NCBI RefSeq assembly: GCF_018394335.1
Contig: NZ_CP074572.1
Coordinates: forward strand, 1,674,001-1,738,000
DNA: 64,000 bases
Reading direction: 5' to 3'
Source: Shewanella dokdonensis
Lineage (GTDB): Bacteria; Pseudomonadota; Gammaproteobacteria; Enterobacterales; Shewanellaceae
The translations under genes were made by a program, and so were the position numbers. The notes under the pieces were generated by a model. It saw only the letters and a program-made list of their open reading frames with translations, searched no databases and was not told where the DNA came from. Numbering within the stretch: the first letter of the stretch is position 1; the number at the start of each line of letters is the position of its first letter. Positions 1 to 8,673 of the stretch are shown one piece after another.

Positions 1-814
1 TCACGTTAGCCCGGAATACCCGAGGCGTACCATCCAAATTACGGTAATGAGCATTCAGCAAGGCGCTGAAATCGCTGTTAGGTTGCCACAATACCTGTAA
101 GCGAGCGGCTCTGTCGTTGTAACCTTCGGCTTGATCTTTGGCTTCAAAACCAGGGGCTTTGTTATCAACCCAATCATCGCGATGCTGATCCAGCACAGAC
201 AGACGAGCAGAGATGGTATCTGTCAGACCACCACCCACAGCACCTTCCATATTGATGGTGTTATAGGTGCCATAAGAGGCTTTGGCATACGCACTGAATT
301 CTTGTGTTGGCTTTTTGGTTTCCAGCTTAATGATACCCGCTGTGGTATTGCGGCCGAACAATGACCCTTGTGGGCCGCGCAAAACTTCGACACGTTCCAA
401 ATCAAAAATCGGATAACCTTTAAGAATCGCGTTTTCCTGTACCACATCATCCACCACCAGCGATACTGGCTGTGAAGAGTTCAGATCAAAATCTGTGTTA
501 CCCATGCCACGAATGTAGAAACGGGGGAAGGTACGTCCAAATGAAGATTCGATGTTCAGGCTGGGAATACGTGCAGACATAAAACGGATATCATCACCCG
601 CCGCCCCCATAGCCTGTAAATCATCACTTTTCAAGGCAGAGATAGACATTGGCACTTCTTGCGCGTTCTGCACCCGTTTCTGGGCCGTCACCATAATCCG
701 TTCTAATTTGCCGTCTTCGGTTTGGGTGGATTGTTCGTCTGCGTAGGCCAGCGAACCGCTGGCGATCAACGCTGCATTAACGCTTAAAAACAGCTTGGAC
801 AGTTTGCTCATCAT
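1..814 (-). CDS. TonB-dependent receptor, N-terminal part (cut by window edge)
   Basis: Outer-membrane ligand-gated receptor powered by TonB. Only the first ~270 residues lie in the window and the frame is still open at base 1. A signal peptide (about residues 1-25, ending near LAYA) is followed by a TonB-box/plug region with VTAQKR, RGMGNTDFD and EVLRGPQGSLFGRNTTAG, the classic plug signature. The start is the first of two tandem ATGs (814-809), preceded by a weak GGTAA-type ribosome site. The QEVPMSISAL plug type is common in the many Shewanella/Alteromonadales receptors for organic ligands or siderophores. The ligand cannot be told from this fragment. Confidence 0.9.
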   Translation of the reverse strand, partial: MMSKLSKLFLSVNAALIASGSLAYADEQSTQTEDGKLERIMVTAQKRVQNAQEVPMSISALKSDDLQAMGAAGDDIRFMSARIPSLNIESSFGRTFPRFYIRGMGNTDFDLNSSQPVSLVVDDVVQENAILKGYPIFDLERVEVLRGPQGSLFGRNTTAGIIKLETKKPTQEFSAYAKASYGTYNTINMEGAVGGGLTDTISARLSVLDQHRDDWVDNKAPGFEAKDQAEGYNDRAARLQVLWQPNSDFSALLNAHYRNLDGTPRVFRANV

Positions 815-1161
815 TGATTACCGATTGATTTATATATTTTTATAAATGACAGGTGTTTCTTATGTTGAAACATCCCCTGAGAAGTTCGGGCGCGATATTA
901 ACAGTTTGTGATAAATTTGAATTTTCTTGTTTAGGAAAAAACTATTCTAAAAATGAAACAACTATTTTAAAGATGTCTTTAATAATGCACTTAACGCTGG
1001 GGCGAAATACTAGAGAACAAGCCGTTTACCTTGGCCTCGCCCGTTGATAGCACCAGTGGCAGGCGTTACCGTTGCTGCCCGACAATTTTTGCCCTCAGTG
1101 ACTACCTTCTCGGGTTTAGGCGCGTTAGGCTATAGTGTCAATTCACCTCGCATCAAATGTT
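815..1161. other. Intergenic region between divergent genes
   Basis: About 350 bases between the divergent receptor and the small membrane protein. The left half is AT-rich and presumably holds the receptor promoter. Short open frames here have no ribosome sites or recognisable protein character. No RNA gene or repeat is seen. Confidence 0.5.
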
Positions 1162-1458
1162 ATGGAATCAATACTGCTCGCGGTGATCGCCACGGCGCTG
1201 TTAATTTTGCTCTTAAAATGGTGGCTCGATCATCGCATCAAACAATACCTACAGCAGCAATTTCCCCATGAGTGGCAAGCGCTCAGTCACGCCCGCACCG
1301 GTGTCGTGGCGGCCATTAACACATCGTTACGGGAAGGCGGTCTGAGTCAACACAGCGATCCACTGCTGGCGCGTTATCAGCGCCAAACTAAATGGCTTAA
1401 AATTGCTGCCGTCTCGTTGCTGGTTGTTACCCTGCTTTTAGGGTTTTATCAGCAATAG
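1162..1458 (+). CDS. Small two-TM membrane protein, unknown function
   Basis: A 98-residue protein with a hydrophobic segment at each end (residues about 3-17 and 79-95) around a charged middle, so a small inner-membrane protein. The chosen ATG gives MESILLAV as N-terminus. A GTG nine codons upstream (1135) has a TTAGG-like ribosome site and is a real alternative. It stands alone between a divergent TonB receptor and a peptidase with its own ribosome site. The family is not recognised. Confidence 0.6.
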   Translation: MESILLAVIATALLILLLKWWLDHRIKQYLQQQFPHEWQALSHARTGVVAAINTSLREGGLSQHSDPLLARYQRQTKWLKIAAVSLLVVTLLLGFYQQ

Positions 1459-1575
1459 TTGTCAGACACATAATTTCACACATTATGCCGAATCTCGTTA
1501 ATGAGAACCGCTGCGCATCAAGGTACACTGCGTGCTGAATAATTTTCCCATCGGCCCAATCAACAAGGGAACCCT

Positions 1576-3684
1576 ATGTTTACCAAATTAATAACTGCGG
1601 CGGCGGTCAGTGCCGTCCTGTTGGGTGGTTTAACCGCCTGTAATGATAAAACGCAGCCATCATCAACTGTGGCTGAAACAAAAGCAGCACCCGTTGCAGC
1701 GGCGACCGTAGATATCGGCATTAACGTCAACGCCATGGATACAGCCGTTAAGCCCGGCGATGATTTTTATCAGTTCGCTAATGGCAACTGGATGAAAACA
1801 ACTGAGATCCCCGCCGATCGTTCCAGCACCGGCGCCTTTTTAGTGGCTTTCGACGCTACCGAAAAACACAAGGCAGAGCTGATTGCCAATCTGGTAAAGA
1901 GCCAGCATCCCGCCGGCAGTGATGAAGCGCGTATCGCTGATTTTTACAAGGCATACATCGACACAGCGGCAATTGATGCGGCAGGTTTGCAGCCACTACA
2001 GGCTGATTTGGCGCGCTATGCCGAGATCAGTAACAAACAGCAACTCGCTACCGTGTTAGGTAGCAATCTCCGGGCAGATGTCGACCCTCTGAATGCTACT
2101 CACTACGCCACCGAAAACCTGTTTGGCCTATTTGTCACCCAGGGTCTGGCCACCCCAGGCGAAGTTTTACCCTACATGCTGCAAGGTGGTCTGGGTTTGC
2201 CAGAACGTGAATATTATCTGTCTGATTCTCCTAAAATGGCCGACATCCGTCAGCAGTACCGCCATTACATTGAAACCTTGCTGAATACCGCTGGCATTGC
2301 CGATGCGGCAGCCAAAGCCGAACGCATTTTCGCCCTAGAAACTAAAATCGCCACCGCCCACGTCAGCCGTGAAGAAAGCGAAGACTTCGCCAAATCATCC
2401 ACCATCTGGAGCCGAGCAGATTTCGACAGCAAAGCCCCAGGCATTGATTGGCAGGCATTTCTGAATGCCGCACAGTTAGGGCAACAACCGCGCTTCGCCG
2501 CATACCACGCCGCCGCCATTACCCATTTGGCTGCGTTGGTGGCGTCAGAACCATTGGAATCTTGGAAGGACTGGCTGGTATTCCATCAGATCAATGCCCA
2601 TACCGATGTATTGCCAGCCGCCATCGACAATGCCTATTTTGCCTTTTACGGCACAACGTTGTCTGGCACACCGCAGCAGCGTAGCCGCGATAAACGCGCG
2701 TTGGGGGCACTGGATGAATATCTAGGGGACGCCGTAGGTAAAGACTATGTGGAAAAATATTTCCCTGCGTCAGCAAAAGCCAAAGTCGGCGAGATGGTGC
2801 AACAGATTATTCATGCCTTCCATCAGCGAGTAGAAGCATTGCAATGGATGGCACCAACCACCAAAAAAGAAGCGCTAGCCAAGGTTAACTCGCTAGTCGT
2901 TGGTGTCGGCTACCCCGACACTTGGCTCGATTACAGCCACTATCAAGTATCCGCCACTGATGCCTATCACAATGAAATTGCTGGCGAGCTGACGCGCTAC
3001 CTGCAACAGTTGGCAAAGATTGGTAAGCCACAGGATAAACATGAGTGGTGGATGGTGCCGCAGATAGTGAATGCGGTGAATTTGCCCGTGCAAAATGCGT
3101 TGAACTTCCCGGCCGGGATCCTGCAACCACCATTTTTTGATGCCAAGGCTGACGCCGCTTATAACTATGGGGCTATTGGTGCCGTCATCGGTCACGAAAT
3201 CAGCCACAGCTTTGACAACAACGGCGCTGCATTTGACGCTACTGGCGCTATGCGTAACTGGTGGACTAAGGACGATTTTGCGCGCTTTGCCCAACAAGGC
3301 GAAGCACTGGCCGCACAGTTCGACACTTATTATCCGTTCCCAGATCTGCATGTTAACGGCAAGCTAACTCTCGGGGAAAATATTGCTGACGTTGCAGGTC
3401 TCGCCGCTGCACTGGACGCTTACCATGCTTCACTCAAGGGTAAAGCCGCTCCGGTTATTGATGGCTTTACTGGTGACCAACGCTTCTTTATTGGTTTTGC
3501 TCAAACTTGGGCCACTAAAATGCGCGATCAGGCACTACGGCAACGTATCGCCACCGATGGCCACGCCCCAGGCATGTACCGTGCACTCACCGTCCGTAAT
3601 CTGGATGCTTGGTATAGCGCATTTAACGTACAACCAGGTGATAAGCTATATCTGGCACCAGAACAACGGGTGAAAGTCTGGTAA
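1576..3684 (+). CDS. pepO: M13 (neprilysin/PepO-type) metallopeptidase lipoprotein
   Basis: Zinc endopeptidase of family M13, acting on oligopeptides in the periplasm. The 702 residues match the family length. A lipoprotein signal with lipobox LTAC (Cys about residue 22) predicts membrane anchoring. The zinc site is GHEISH near residues 538-543, and the third ligand lies in ENIAD near residue 601. The substrate-side motif NAVNLPVQNALNFPAGILQ is also present. The protein ends in VKVW, where many relatives have CxVW. ATG 1576 follows an AAGGGA ribosome site. Single-gene unit with a hairpin downstream. Confidence 0.95.
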   Translation: MFTKLITAAAVSAVLLGGLTACNDKTQPSSTVAETKAAPVAAATVDIGINVNAMDTAVKPGDDFYQFANGNWMKTTEIPADRSSTGAFLVAFDATEKHKAELIANLVKSQHPAGSDEARIADFYKAYIDTAAIDAAGLQPLQADLARYAEISNKQQLATVLGSNLRADVDPLNATHYATENLFGLFVTQGLATPGEVLPYMLQGGLGLPEREYYLSDSPKMADIRQQYRHYIETLLNTAGIADAAAKAERIFALETKIATAHVSREESEDFAKSSTIWSRADFDSKAPGIDWQAFLNAAQLGQQPRFAAYHAAAITHLAALVASEPLESWKDWLVFHQINAHTDVLPAAIDNAYFAFYGTTLSGTPQQRSRDKRALGALDEYLGDAVGKDYVEKYFPASAKAKVGEMVQQIIHAFHQRVEALQWMAPTTKKEALAKVNSLVVGVGYPDTWLDYSHYQVSATDAYHNEIAGELTRYLQQLAKIGKPQDKHEWWMVPQIVNAVNLPVQNALNFPAGILQPPFFDAKADAAYNYGAIGAVIGHEISHSFDNNGAAFDATGAMRNWWTKDDFARFAQQGEALAAQFDTYYPFPDLHVNGKLTLGENIADVAGLAAALDAYHASLKGKAAPVIDGFTGDQRFFIGFAQTWATKMRDQALRQRIATDGHAPGMYRALTVRNLDAWYSAFNVQPGDKLYLAPEQRVKVW

Positions 3685-3700
3685 GTCTGCGTTGGTGAAG

Positions 3701-3721
3701 CAGCCCGGCACGGCCGGGCTG
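3701..3721 (+). terminator. GC-rich hairpin after the M13 peptidase
   Basis: Perfect 9-bp stem CAGCCCGGC / GCCGGGCTG with a 3-base loop, 16 bases after the pepO-like stop. There is no clear T-run, so it may be a weak terminator or mRNA 3'-end stabiliser. Confidence 0.5.
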
Positions 3722-3890
3722 TTCATAGCAAAAACGTAATGCCCTTAGAGCTGCCACTGGACTTTTGTATCTGGTGAAATTTGTTACAAAATAGTTGTTT
3801 CATACAAGCAGCGCAGTTGTGCTAGGCTGTGAATGTCTGATTACCGACGTCAATAAACTTTGTTTGTGACATGCGACAATCAGGTGATAA

Positions 3891-4086
3891 CAGGAGGTTT
3901 ATGTAATAGTTCAGGGAATGAATACACCGGGTTTTAGCCATGTTGGAAACAGCTTCAACGCGTAATTTCCAGCGCTACAACCAGTCTTCACTTTCTCCCC
4001 GAACACCGATTGCACCCTGCTATCCGTTTTAATGCAACACTCTTCCTTTAGCAAATGCTGATAAGCGTGCCTCGGCACGCTTTTTT
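3891..4086 (+). ncRNA. Candidate small RNA or leader transcript with intrinsic terminator
   Basis: A near-perfect Shine-Dalgarno AGGAGG (3892-3897) is followed at 3901 by ATG and at once by TAA, a start-stop pair. A 15-codon reading frame (3918-3965, MNTPGFSHVGNSFNA) overlaps it. A C/pyrimidine-rich, G-poor stretch with CTCCCC follows, then a strong terminator. There is no larger gene before the VOC gene at 4173, which lies beyond the terminator. It therefore looks like an independent short transcript, either an sRNA or a tiny-peptide mRNA. No known RNA family was recognised. Confidence 0.4.
4063..4086 (+). terminator. Intrinsic terminator
   Basis: Stem AAGCGTGCC / GGCACGCTT with a minimal loop, running into six T's (4081-4086). 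It ends the short transcript upstream of the VOC protein gene. Confidence 0.75.
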
Positions 4087-4172
4087 CTCTGCCGTGACAA
4101 AACAAATGATCGTGCCCTCGCATGATGATGGGGTATGGTAAATGTCATGTGACAAAATCCTAAGGTATTACC

Positions 4173-4556
4173 ATGCTCTCTGGTATCCACCATGTGGCGA
4201 TTATCTGTAGTGATTACCAACGTTCAAAACGATTTTACTGTGACATGCTCGCACTGCCGATAATCGCTGAGCATTATCGGTCGGCACGGCGTTCTTGGAA
4301 ATTAGATCTACAGTTGCCAGATGGTGCACAATTGGAACTGTTTTCATTCCCTGACGCACCAACACGGCCGAGCGGCCCTGAAGCACAGGGATTACGTCAT
4401 TTAGCCTTTGGTGTCGATTCTCTCACTGAGACTATCGCATGGCTGGCAGCCAAGGGCATCAGCTGTGAACCCATACGCACCGACGAATATACCGGCAAGC
4501 AGTTTACCTTTTTCGCAGACCCCGATAATCTGCCACTGGAACTCTACGAAAAATAA
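4173..4556 (+). CDS. gloA2: VOC-family glyoxalase-like protein (YaeR/GloA2-like)
   Basis: A 127-residue single-module vicinal-oxygen-chelate metalloprotein very like E. coli YaeR. It has HHVAII at the N-terminus (first metal His), WKLDLQLPDG, LELFSFP (metal Glu), GLRHLAFGV (second His) and a terminal PDNLPLELYE (last Glu). Members are related to lactoylglutathione lyase, though activity is often unproven. First of a run of small enzyme genes on this strand; the next gene starts 17 bases downstream and could be co-transcribed. Confidence 0.88.
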   Translation: MLSGIHHVAIICSDYQRSKRFYCDMLALPIIAEHYRSARRSWKLDLQLPDGAQLELFSFPDAPTRPSGPEAQGLRHLAFGVDSLTETIAWLAAKGISCEPIRTDEYTGKQFTFFADPDNLPLELYEK

Positions 4557-4573
4557 TATCTCAGGAATTCGCC

Positions 4574-5008
4574 ATGACAGTTGCCGGTTACCAAGTAAGT
4601 AGCGACCCTGCCAGACTAGACTTTGCCAGCATTTACCAGTTTATCGCTAGCAGTTATTGGGCGGCCGGGATCCCAGAAGCAGTCTTACGTAAAGCCATCG
4701 CAAACTCACTTTGTTTTGGCGTTTACAACAGTGATGCACAACAGGTGGGATTTGCTCGCGTGATCAGTGATAAAGCCACATTCGCTTACCTCGCAGATGT
4801 GTTTATTTTGCCGCAGCATCGAGGGCAAGGACTGAGCAAAATGCTGTTGCAAGCGGTGATTGAGCACCCCGAATTGCAAGGGCTTAGACGCATGATGCTG
4901 GCGACCCGCGATGCGCACTCGCTTTATGCCCAATACGGTTTTACCGCTGTGACCAATCCGCAAAGCCTGATGCAAATCTGGCAGCCCAATGTATACCAGC
5001 TAAAGTAA
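4574..5008 (+). CDS. GNAT-family N-acetyltransferase
   Basis: Cytosolic acetyl-CoA-dependent acyltransferase of 144 residues. The acetyl-CoA motif A is seen as LADVFILPQHRGQGLSKML (about residues 75-93), followed by a C-terminal LYAQYGF, typical of compact GNAT enzymes. Substrate unknown. ATG 4574 follows AGGAATTCGCC. It sits 17 bases after the YaeR-like gene, and a macrodomain gene follows 44 bases later. Confidence 0.85.
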   Translation: MTVAGYQVSSDPARLDFASIYQFIASSYWAAGIPEAVLRKAIANSLCFGVYNSDAQQVGFARVISDKATFAYLADVFILPQHRGQGLSKMLLQAVIEHPELQGLRRMMLATRDAHSLYAQYGFTAVTNPQSLMQIWQPNVYQLK

Positions 5009-5052
5009 AAGTAACCGCAAACTATCCGCTGTCAGGTTGGGAGAGACAGGTT

Positions 5053-5574
5053 ATGAATCACATCCAACTGGTAGAAGGCGACATTACTCGTGCCGCCGAA
5101 GATGTCATAGTGAACGCCGCGAACAGCCGCCTGTTGGTTGGTGGTGGCGTTGATGGTGCCATACACAGGGCAGCGGGGCCGCAGTTACTTGCTGAATGCC
5201 GGAAAATACCCGAAATTAAAGGCGAACGCTGCCCCGTTGGTGAAGCCCGTATTACCAGCGCTGGCCAGTTAGCCGCGCATTATGTGGTGCATACTGTTGG
5301 GCCAATTTATCAGAGCGACCCAACGCCAGCGGCACATCTTGCAGCGGCTTATCGTTCATCGTTACAACTGGCAATGGCCCACGGCTGCCATTCAGTCGCC
5401 TTGCCAGCCATCTCTTGCGGTGTGTATGGTTATCCATTATCAGCCGCAGCGGGTATCGCATTACAGACCTGTAATGAGCCGCAATTCAAACATCTGCATA
5501 TTGTGTTTTATCTTTTTAATCATGAGATTGCTGAGATTTGGCGACAGACGCTGGCAAAACTCATCGCCAATTAA
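5053..5574 (+). CDS. Macrodomain protein, O-acetyl-ADP-ribose deacetylase type (YmdB-like)
   Basis: A 173-residue stand-alone macrodomain that should bind ADP-ribose and hydrolyse O-acetyl-ADP-ribose or remove ADP-ribose from proteins. Visible motifs: VEGDITRAAEDVIVNAAN (ADP-ribose pocket), GGGVDGAIHRAAG (catalytic loop with Asp), and PAISCGVYGYP (phosphate-binding loop). The ribosome site is GGGAGAGACAGG before ATG 5053. Lies among small stress- or metabolite-type enzymes. Confidence 0.93.
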   Translation: MNHIQLVEGDITRAAEDVIVNAANSRLLVGGGVDGAIHRAAGPQLLAECRKIPEIKGERCPVGEARITSAGQLAAHYVVHTVGPIYQSDPTPAAHLAAAYRSSLQLAMAHGCHSVALPAISCGVYGYPLSAAAGIALQTCNEPQFKHLHIVFYLFNHEIAEIWRQTLAKLIAN

Positions 5575-5630
5575 TTTACTCCTAGCGCAATACTAGGTAA
5601 AACGGTAGAAAACAACAGCAGGAGACGCCC

Positions 5631-6428
5631 GTGATCTATCATGGCAGCTGCCACTGCCAGGCAGTGCAGTTTGAAGTTGACGCGCCCGCGGCACTGGAGG
5701 CTGATTATTGTAACTGCACGATTTGCCGTAAATCCGGATACCTGCACCTGATAGTGCCACGCAGCAAATTCCGTTTACTCAGTGGCGAAGAAGTGCTGAC
5801 AAACTACCGTTTTAACACCAAGATTGCGCAGCACACCTTCTGCAAAATCTGTGGTATCAAGCCTTTTTATATTCCGCGTTCTAATCCTGATGGCATCGAT
5901 GTCAATGTCAATTGCCTAGATACCCCGCCCGCATCCGTCAAAGTCACGGATTTCGATGGTCAACATTGGGAACAACATGCACATAAACTGGCGCATAAGA
6001 GCATTGATGCAGCACCAGCCAACGAACCGCCCAGTCCCAAAGCGGTAGTTCTCGCCTGGGTTGCTTGCTTTAATCAAGCGGATATTGACGGTCTTTGCGC
6101 GCTATACCACGACGATGCAGTTAACCACCAAGTTGTTACCGAACCCTTGCGAGGTCTGGCGGCGATTCGCCAGCTGTTTGAGACCGAATTTGGCCGCGCT
6201 AATATGCAGTGTGAAATAGCACAACTGCATGAGGCTGGTGATTGGGCCATCCTTGAATGGCAAGACCCTTTGGGGTTGCAAGGATGTGGCTTCTTTTTAG
6301 TTGAAGCCGGGAAAATCCGCCACCAACGCGGTTATTTTGATCAGCTCAGCTTTTTCAGAGCCCAACATCTATCCGTACCTGATACTTATCTCGACCAGCA
6401 ACCCACGCACAACAAAAATGACAAATAG
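5631..6428 (+). CDS. Fusion of GFA (CENP-V-like) zinc domain and SnoaL/NTF2-like domain
   Basis: 265 residues with two domains. Residues about 1-115 are a glutathione-dependent formaldehyde-activating-like (GFA) fold with the zinc cysteines CHC near residue 7, CNCTICRK near residue 28 and CKICG near residue 68. Residues about 135-250 look like a SnoaL/NTF2-like fold (VLAWVACFNQADIDGLCALY, then AILEWQDP). GFA proteins are usually single-domain of ~120-140 residues, so the fusion is notable. Start is GTG 5631 with AGGAG seven bases upstream. The 3' end overlaps the next gene by 11 bases, so they are probably translationally coupled. Confidence 0.8.
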   Translation: MIYHGSCHCQAVQFEVDAPAALEADYCNCTICRKSGYLHLIVPRSKFRLLSGEEVLTNYRFNTKIAQHTFCKICGIKPFYIPRSNPDGIDVNVNCLDTPPASVKVTDFDGQHWEQHAHKLAHKSIDAAPANEPPSPKAVVLAWVACFNQADIDGLCALYHDDAVNHQVVTEPLRGLAAIRQLFETEFGRANMQCEIAQLHEAGDWAILEWQDPLGLQGCGFFLVEAGKIRHQRGYFDQLSFFRAQHLSVPDTYLDQQPTHNKNDK

Positions 6429-6906
6429 CATTATTATTCAAAAAGATGATTTGCGTTCTTGCCAAGTAATTGCGCTATTACAGGCTCATCTGGATGACAT
6501 GTATGCCACCTCACCCGCAGAAAGCGTACATGCGCTCGATGTTAATAAACTACGGCAACCTGACATTCTGTTCTGGACGGCCTGGCAACAGCAGCAATTG
6601 TTGGGTTGTATCGCCCTGAAACTGCATCATGCTGAGGATATTGTTAACCAATATGGTGAGATAAAATCGATGCGAACCACTGCCGCCGCCAGACGCCAAG
6701 GCGTAGCTTCAGCCTTGTTGCAGCACCTGCAACAACAGGCAGAGAGTCTGGGGTTGAGCAAACTCTGTTTGGAAACAGGTGCTATGGACTTTTTTGCCCC
6801 CGCCCGTTCGCTGTACCAGAAATTTGGTTTTAGGGAATGCCCGCCATTCGCCGATTATCAATTAGATCCAAACAGCGTTTTTATGGAGAAAATAACGGCA
6901 GGCTAA
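6418..6906 (+). CDS. GNAT-family N-acetyltransferase
   Basis: 162-residue acetyltransferase starting at the ATG inside the last codons of the GFA fusion gene. Acetyl-CoA motif: SMRTTAAARRQGVASALLQHL, then LCLETG and LYQKFGFREC, typical of the MarR/PhnO-like GNAT group (E. coli YsnE-like). The frame is open further upstream (6301), but that part is the other gene read out of frame. Substrate unknown. Confidence 0.87.
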   Translation: MTNSIIIQKDDLRSCQVIALLQAHLDDMYATSPAESVHALDVNKLRQPDILFWTAWQQQQLLGCIALKLHHAEDIVNQYGEIKSMRTTAAARRQGVASALLQHLQQQAESLGLSKLCLETGAMDFFAPARSLYQKFGFRECPPFADYQLDPNSVFMEKITAG

Positions 6907-7140
6907 ATCGCAATAGGCGTACTTTCAATAACGAGCATCGTATCAAATACGCCTAAATATTAGGCTTGAGTGCCCCAGCAGGAATATTGCTGACAGACGC
7001 AAACGGCCGGCTGAATTAACGCGATGATGCTTTAATAATCACGCATAATGCATAAATAGAGGATGCGCTTTTAATAACACGGCTAAGCGGTTATTGCAGC
7101 GCAAATTATTTAGCAACGAGGCTTAGCAGAAGGCTAAAGT

Positions 7141-7857
7141 TTATTTATTTTTTCGGAACTCTTGTTCGATTTTTTGTAAGCGTCCCAGGAAGTCGGTCAG
7201 ATGATTGCGCATAGCCTGTTCCGCTTTATCCTGATCCTTGGCAATCACCGCATCCACTATGCTTTTATGTAAACCAACGGGATGGATAATATCGGTGTCA
7301 GTGTCCAGTTCCTCGTTGATTTCACCCACCAACTGCAACATGGATTTAGCAATCGCGGCCAAAAACCGATTACCGCTCATATCAGCCAGCAAACAATGTA
7401 CTTTTTGCCTTAATTCCACTGTTTCTGGGTATTCCAGCGTATCATCTTCGTGCAGATGGGCATCTAGCAGTGCTTTGGCATGTTTCTCGTCACAATTAAA
7501 CGCGGCTAATCTGGCAATTTGTGGTTCAACGATTAACCTCGCTTCACAAATCTCTTCAAATGATAAGCGCCCGACAAAAAACAGATCTCGGCACACGCCG
7601 CTGAGGCGTTCAAATGTCAACGCTCTGACAAAAGCCCCGCCGGTTGCCCCTTGTTTGATCTGTACCAGCCCACTGGCTTCCAACCCTTTTATCGCTTCGC
7701 GCACAACGGTACGGCTGACTTGGAAAGAATCGATCAACTCCCGTTCTGAAGGCAGCTTGTCCCCAGCAGAGTAAGTACCGTCGAAGATGGCTGTCCGTAA
7801 CTGTTGCGCAACCTCATCAGATACCTTTATCTGTTTGATTGGTTTGAAATTTTCCAA
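7141..7857 (-). CDS. FadR/GntR-family (FCD) transcriptional regulator
   Basis: A 238-residue DNA-binding repressor. The N-terminal winged helix (about residues 11-75) contains LPSERELIDSFQVSRTVVREA, the GntR signature, and residues about 95-225 form an all-helical FCD effector domain that usually binds a carboxylate. FadR-type members control uptake and catabolism of organic acids or sugar acids. Here the gene is divergent from a porin gene set at 8164-9904, its likely target. Confidence 0.92.
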   Translation of the reverse strand: MENFKPIKQIKVSDEVAQQLRTAIFDGTYSAGDKLPSERELIDSFQVSRTVVREAIKGLEASGLVQIKQGATGGAFVRALTFERLSGVCRDLFFVGRLSFEEICEARLIVEPQIARLAAFNCDEKHAKALLDAHLHEDDTLEYPETVELRQKVHCLLADMSGNRFLAAIAKSMLQLVGEINEELDTDTDIIHPVGLHKSIVDAVIAKDQDKAEQAMRNHLTDFLGRLQKIEQEFRKNK

Positions 7858-8003
7858 TTAAGCATTCTCCCGTTGAACGACGCGGAAATTATAACACGGC
7901 ACTGCCCTTGCTGAGTACCCTGGCGGAGATAATCCCATGATTTTATTAAGGCTATAAATTAGTTTTTAACCTGCTAATTCATACCAATAAAATGAAACAT
8001 TTC

Positions 8004-8027
8004 CTAATTAACTAATTAACTAATTAA
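8004..8027. repeat. Three tandem copies of CTAATTAA
   Basis: Exact 8-bp tandem repeat, three units, in the AT-rich ~300-base region between the FadR-type regulator and the porin operon. Each unit contains the palindrome TTAA. It could be a regulator-binding array, a DNA-bending element or a simple expansion. No gene lies between 7858 and 8163. Confidence 0.7.
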
Positions 8028-8163
8028 CGAAAGTGATCTATTTTTCACAATTTTAAAATTTGTGAGCCCATTTTCATAACTCACCTTTATAGATTTACCT
8101 AAATAGTCATATGTCATACGTTTAATATATGTTTATTGGCAGCGATAAGTTACCTAAGCCGCA

Positions 8164-8673
8164 ATGAAGAAATCATGCTGTTTTTCCTCAAATATGCACT
8201 ATGGCGCCCGTGATTTAATCAACGCTAATGCCATCAAAGAACTGGTGATGATACCGGGCACCCATATCAATGAATCGGCCGTTGTTAACAACGGTAAGTT
8301 GGCAGGTATTTGCCAACATCTCAAAGATAAAGCCTCCCGCTATCAACGCGCAGTATCTATCTCTTCTCTCCGTATCGCTAACACTTCCTCGGTTCGCCTG
8401 AGGCGTTTAGCTGACACGGAAAGGAGTCGACAACATCTCGCGATTTCAAACGCAACCTTTACACCTACATCTAGCCAGTTCATTGCCCCAGGTGCGAACA
8501 ATAAAACGTACATGAACAATGACTTTCTGATTAATGGTGCTGACCTCTTGTTTGGTTTTACCACCAATGGCGGCCATGTCGCAGATGAAACCGCTGAAGC
8601 TGAATACGTGAAGAAATTAGATCCGCCGACAGTTATGGGCAACCTGACTGGTATTTATGGGAAAAAACTATGA
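8164..8673 (+). CDS. Unidentified ORF coupled to the downstream porin, possibly a gene remnant
   Basis: A 169-codon frame not matched to any family I recognise. The C-terminal third (ADLLFGFTTNGGHVADETAE then PTVMGNLTGIYG) looks like genuine protein, while the middle is Ser/Arg-rich and less convincing. The start has no clear ribosome site. Its TGA overlaps the porin ATG by four bases (ATGA), an arrangement that suggests translational coupling. It may be the 3' remnant of a larger catabolic gene once linked to the porin and the FadR-type regulator. Confidence 0.35.
   Translation: MKKSCCFSSNMHYGARDLINANAIKELVMIPGTHINESAVVNNGKLAGICQHLKDKASRYQRAVSISSLRIANTSSVRLRRLADTERSRQHLAISNATFTPTSSQFIAPGANNKTYMNNDFLINGADLLFGFTTNGGHVADETAEAEYVKKLDPPTVMGNLTGIYGKKL

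Noticed and set aside
853..1271. Short plus-strand open frames before the small membrane protein
   Set aside because: No ribosome sites and AT-rich random-looking translations; the second overlaps the better-supported gene in another frame.
6907..7140. Possible gene or terminator between the GNAT gene and the FadR-type regulator
   Set aside because: A GGCGTA/TACGCC dyad (6916-6953) has a 26-base loop and no T-run, and no open frame of interest is present.
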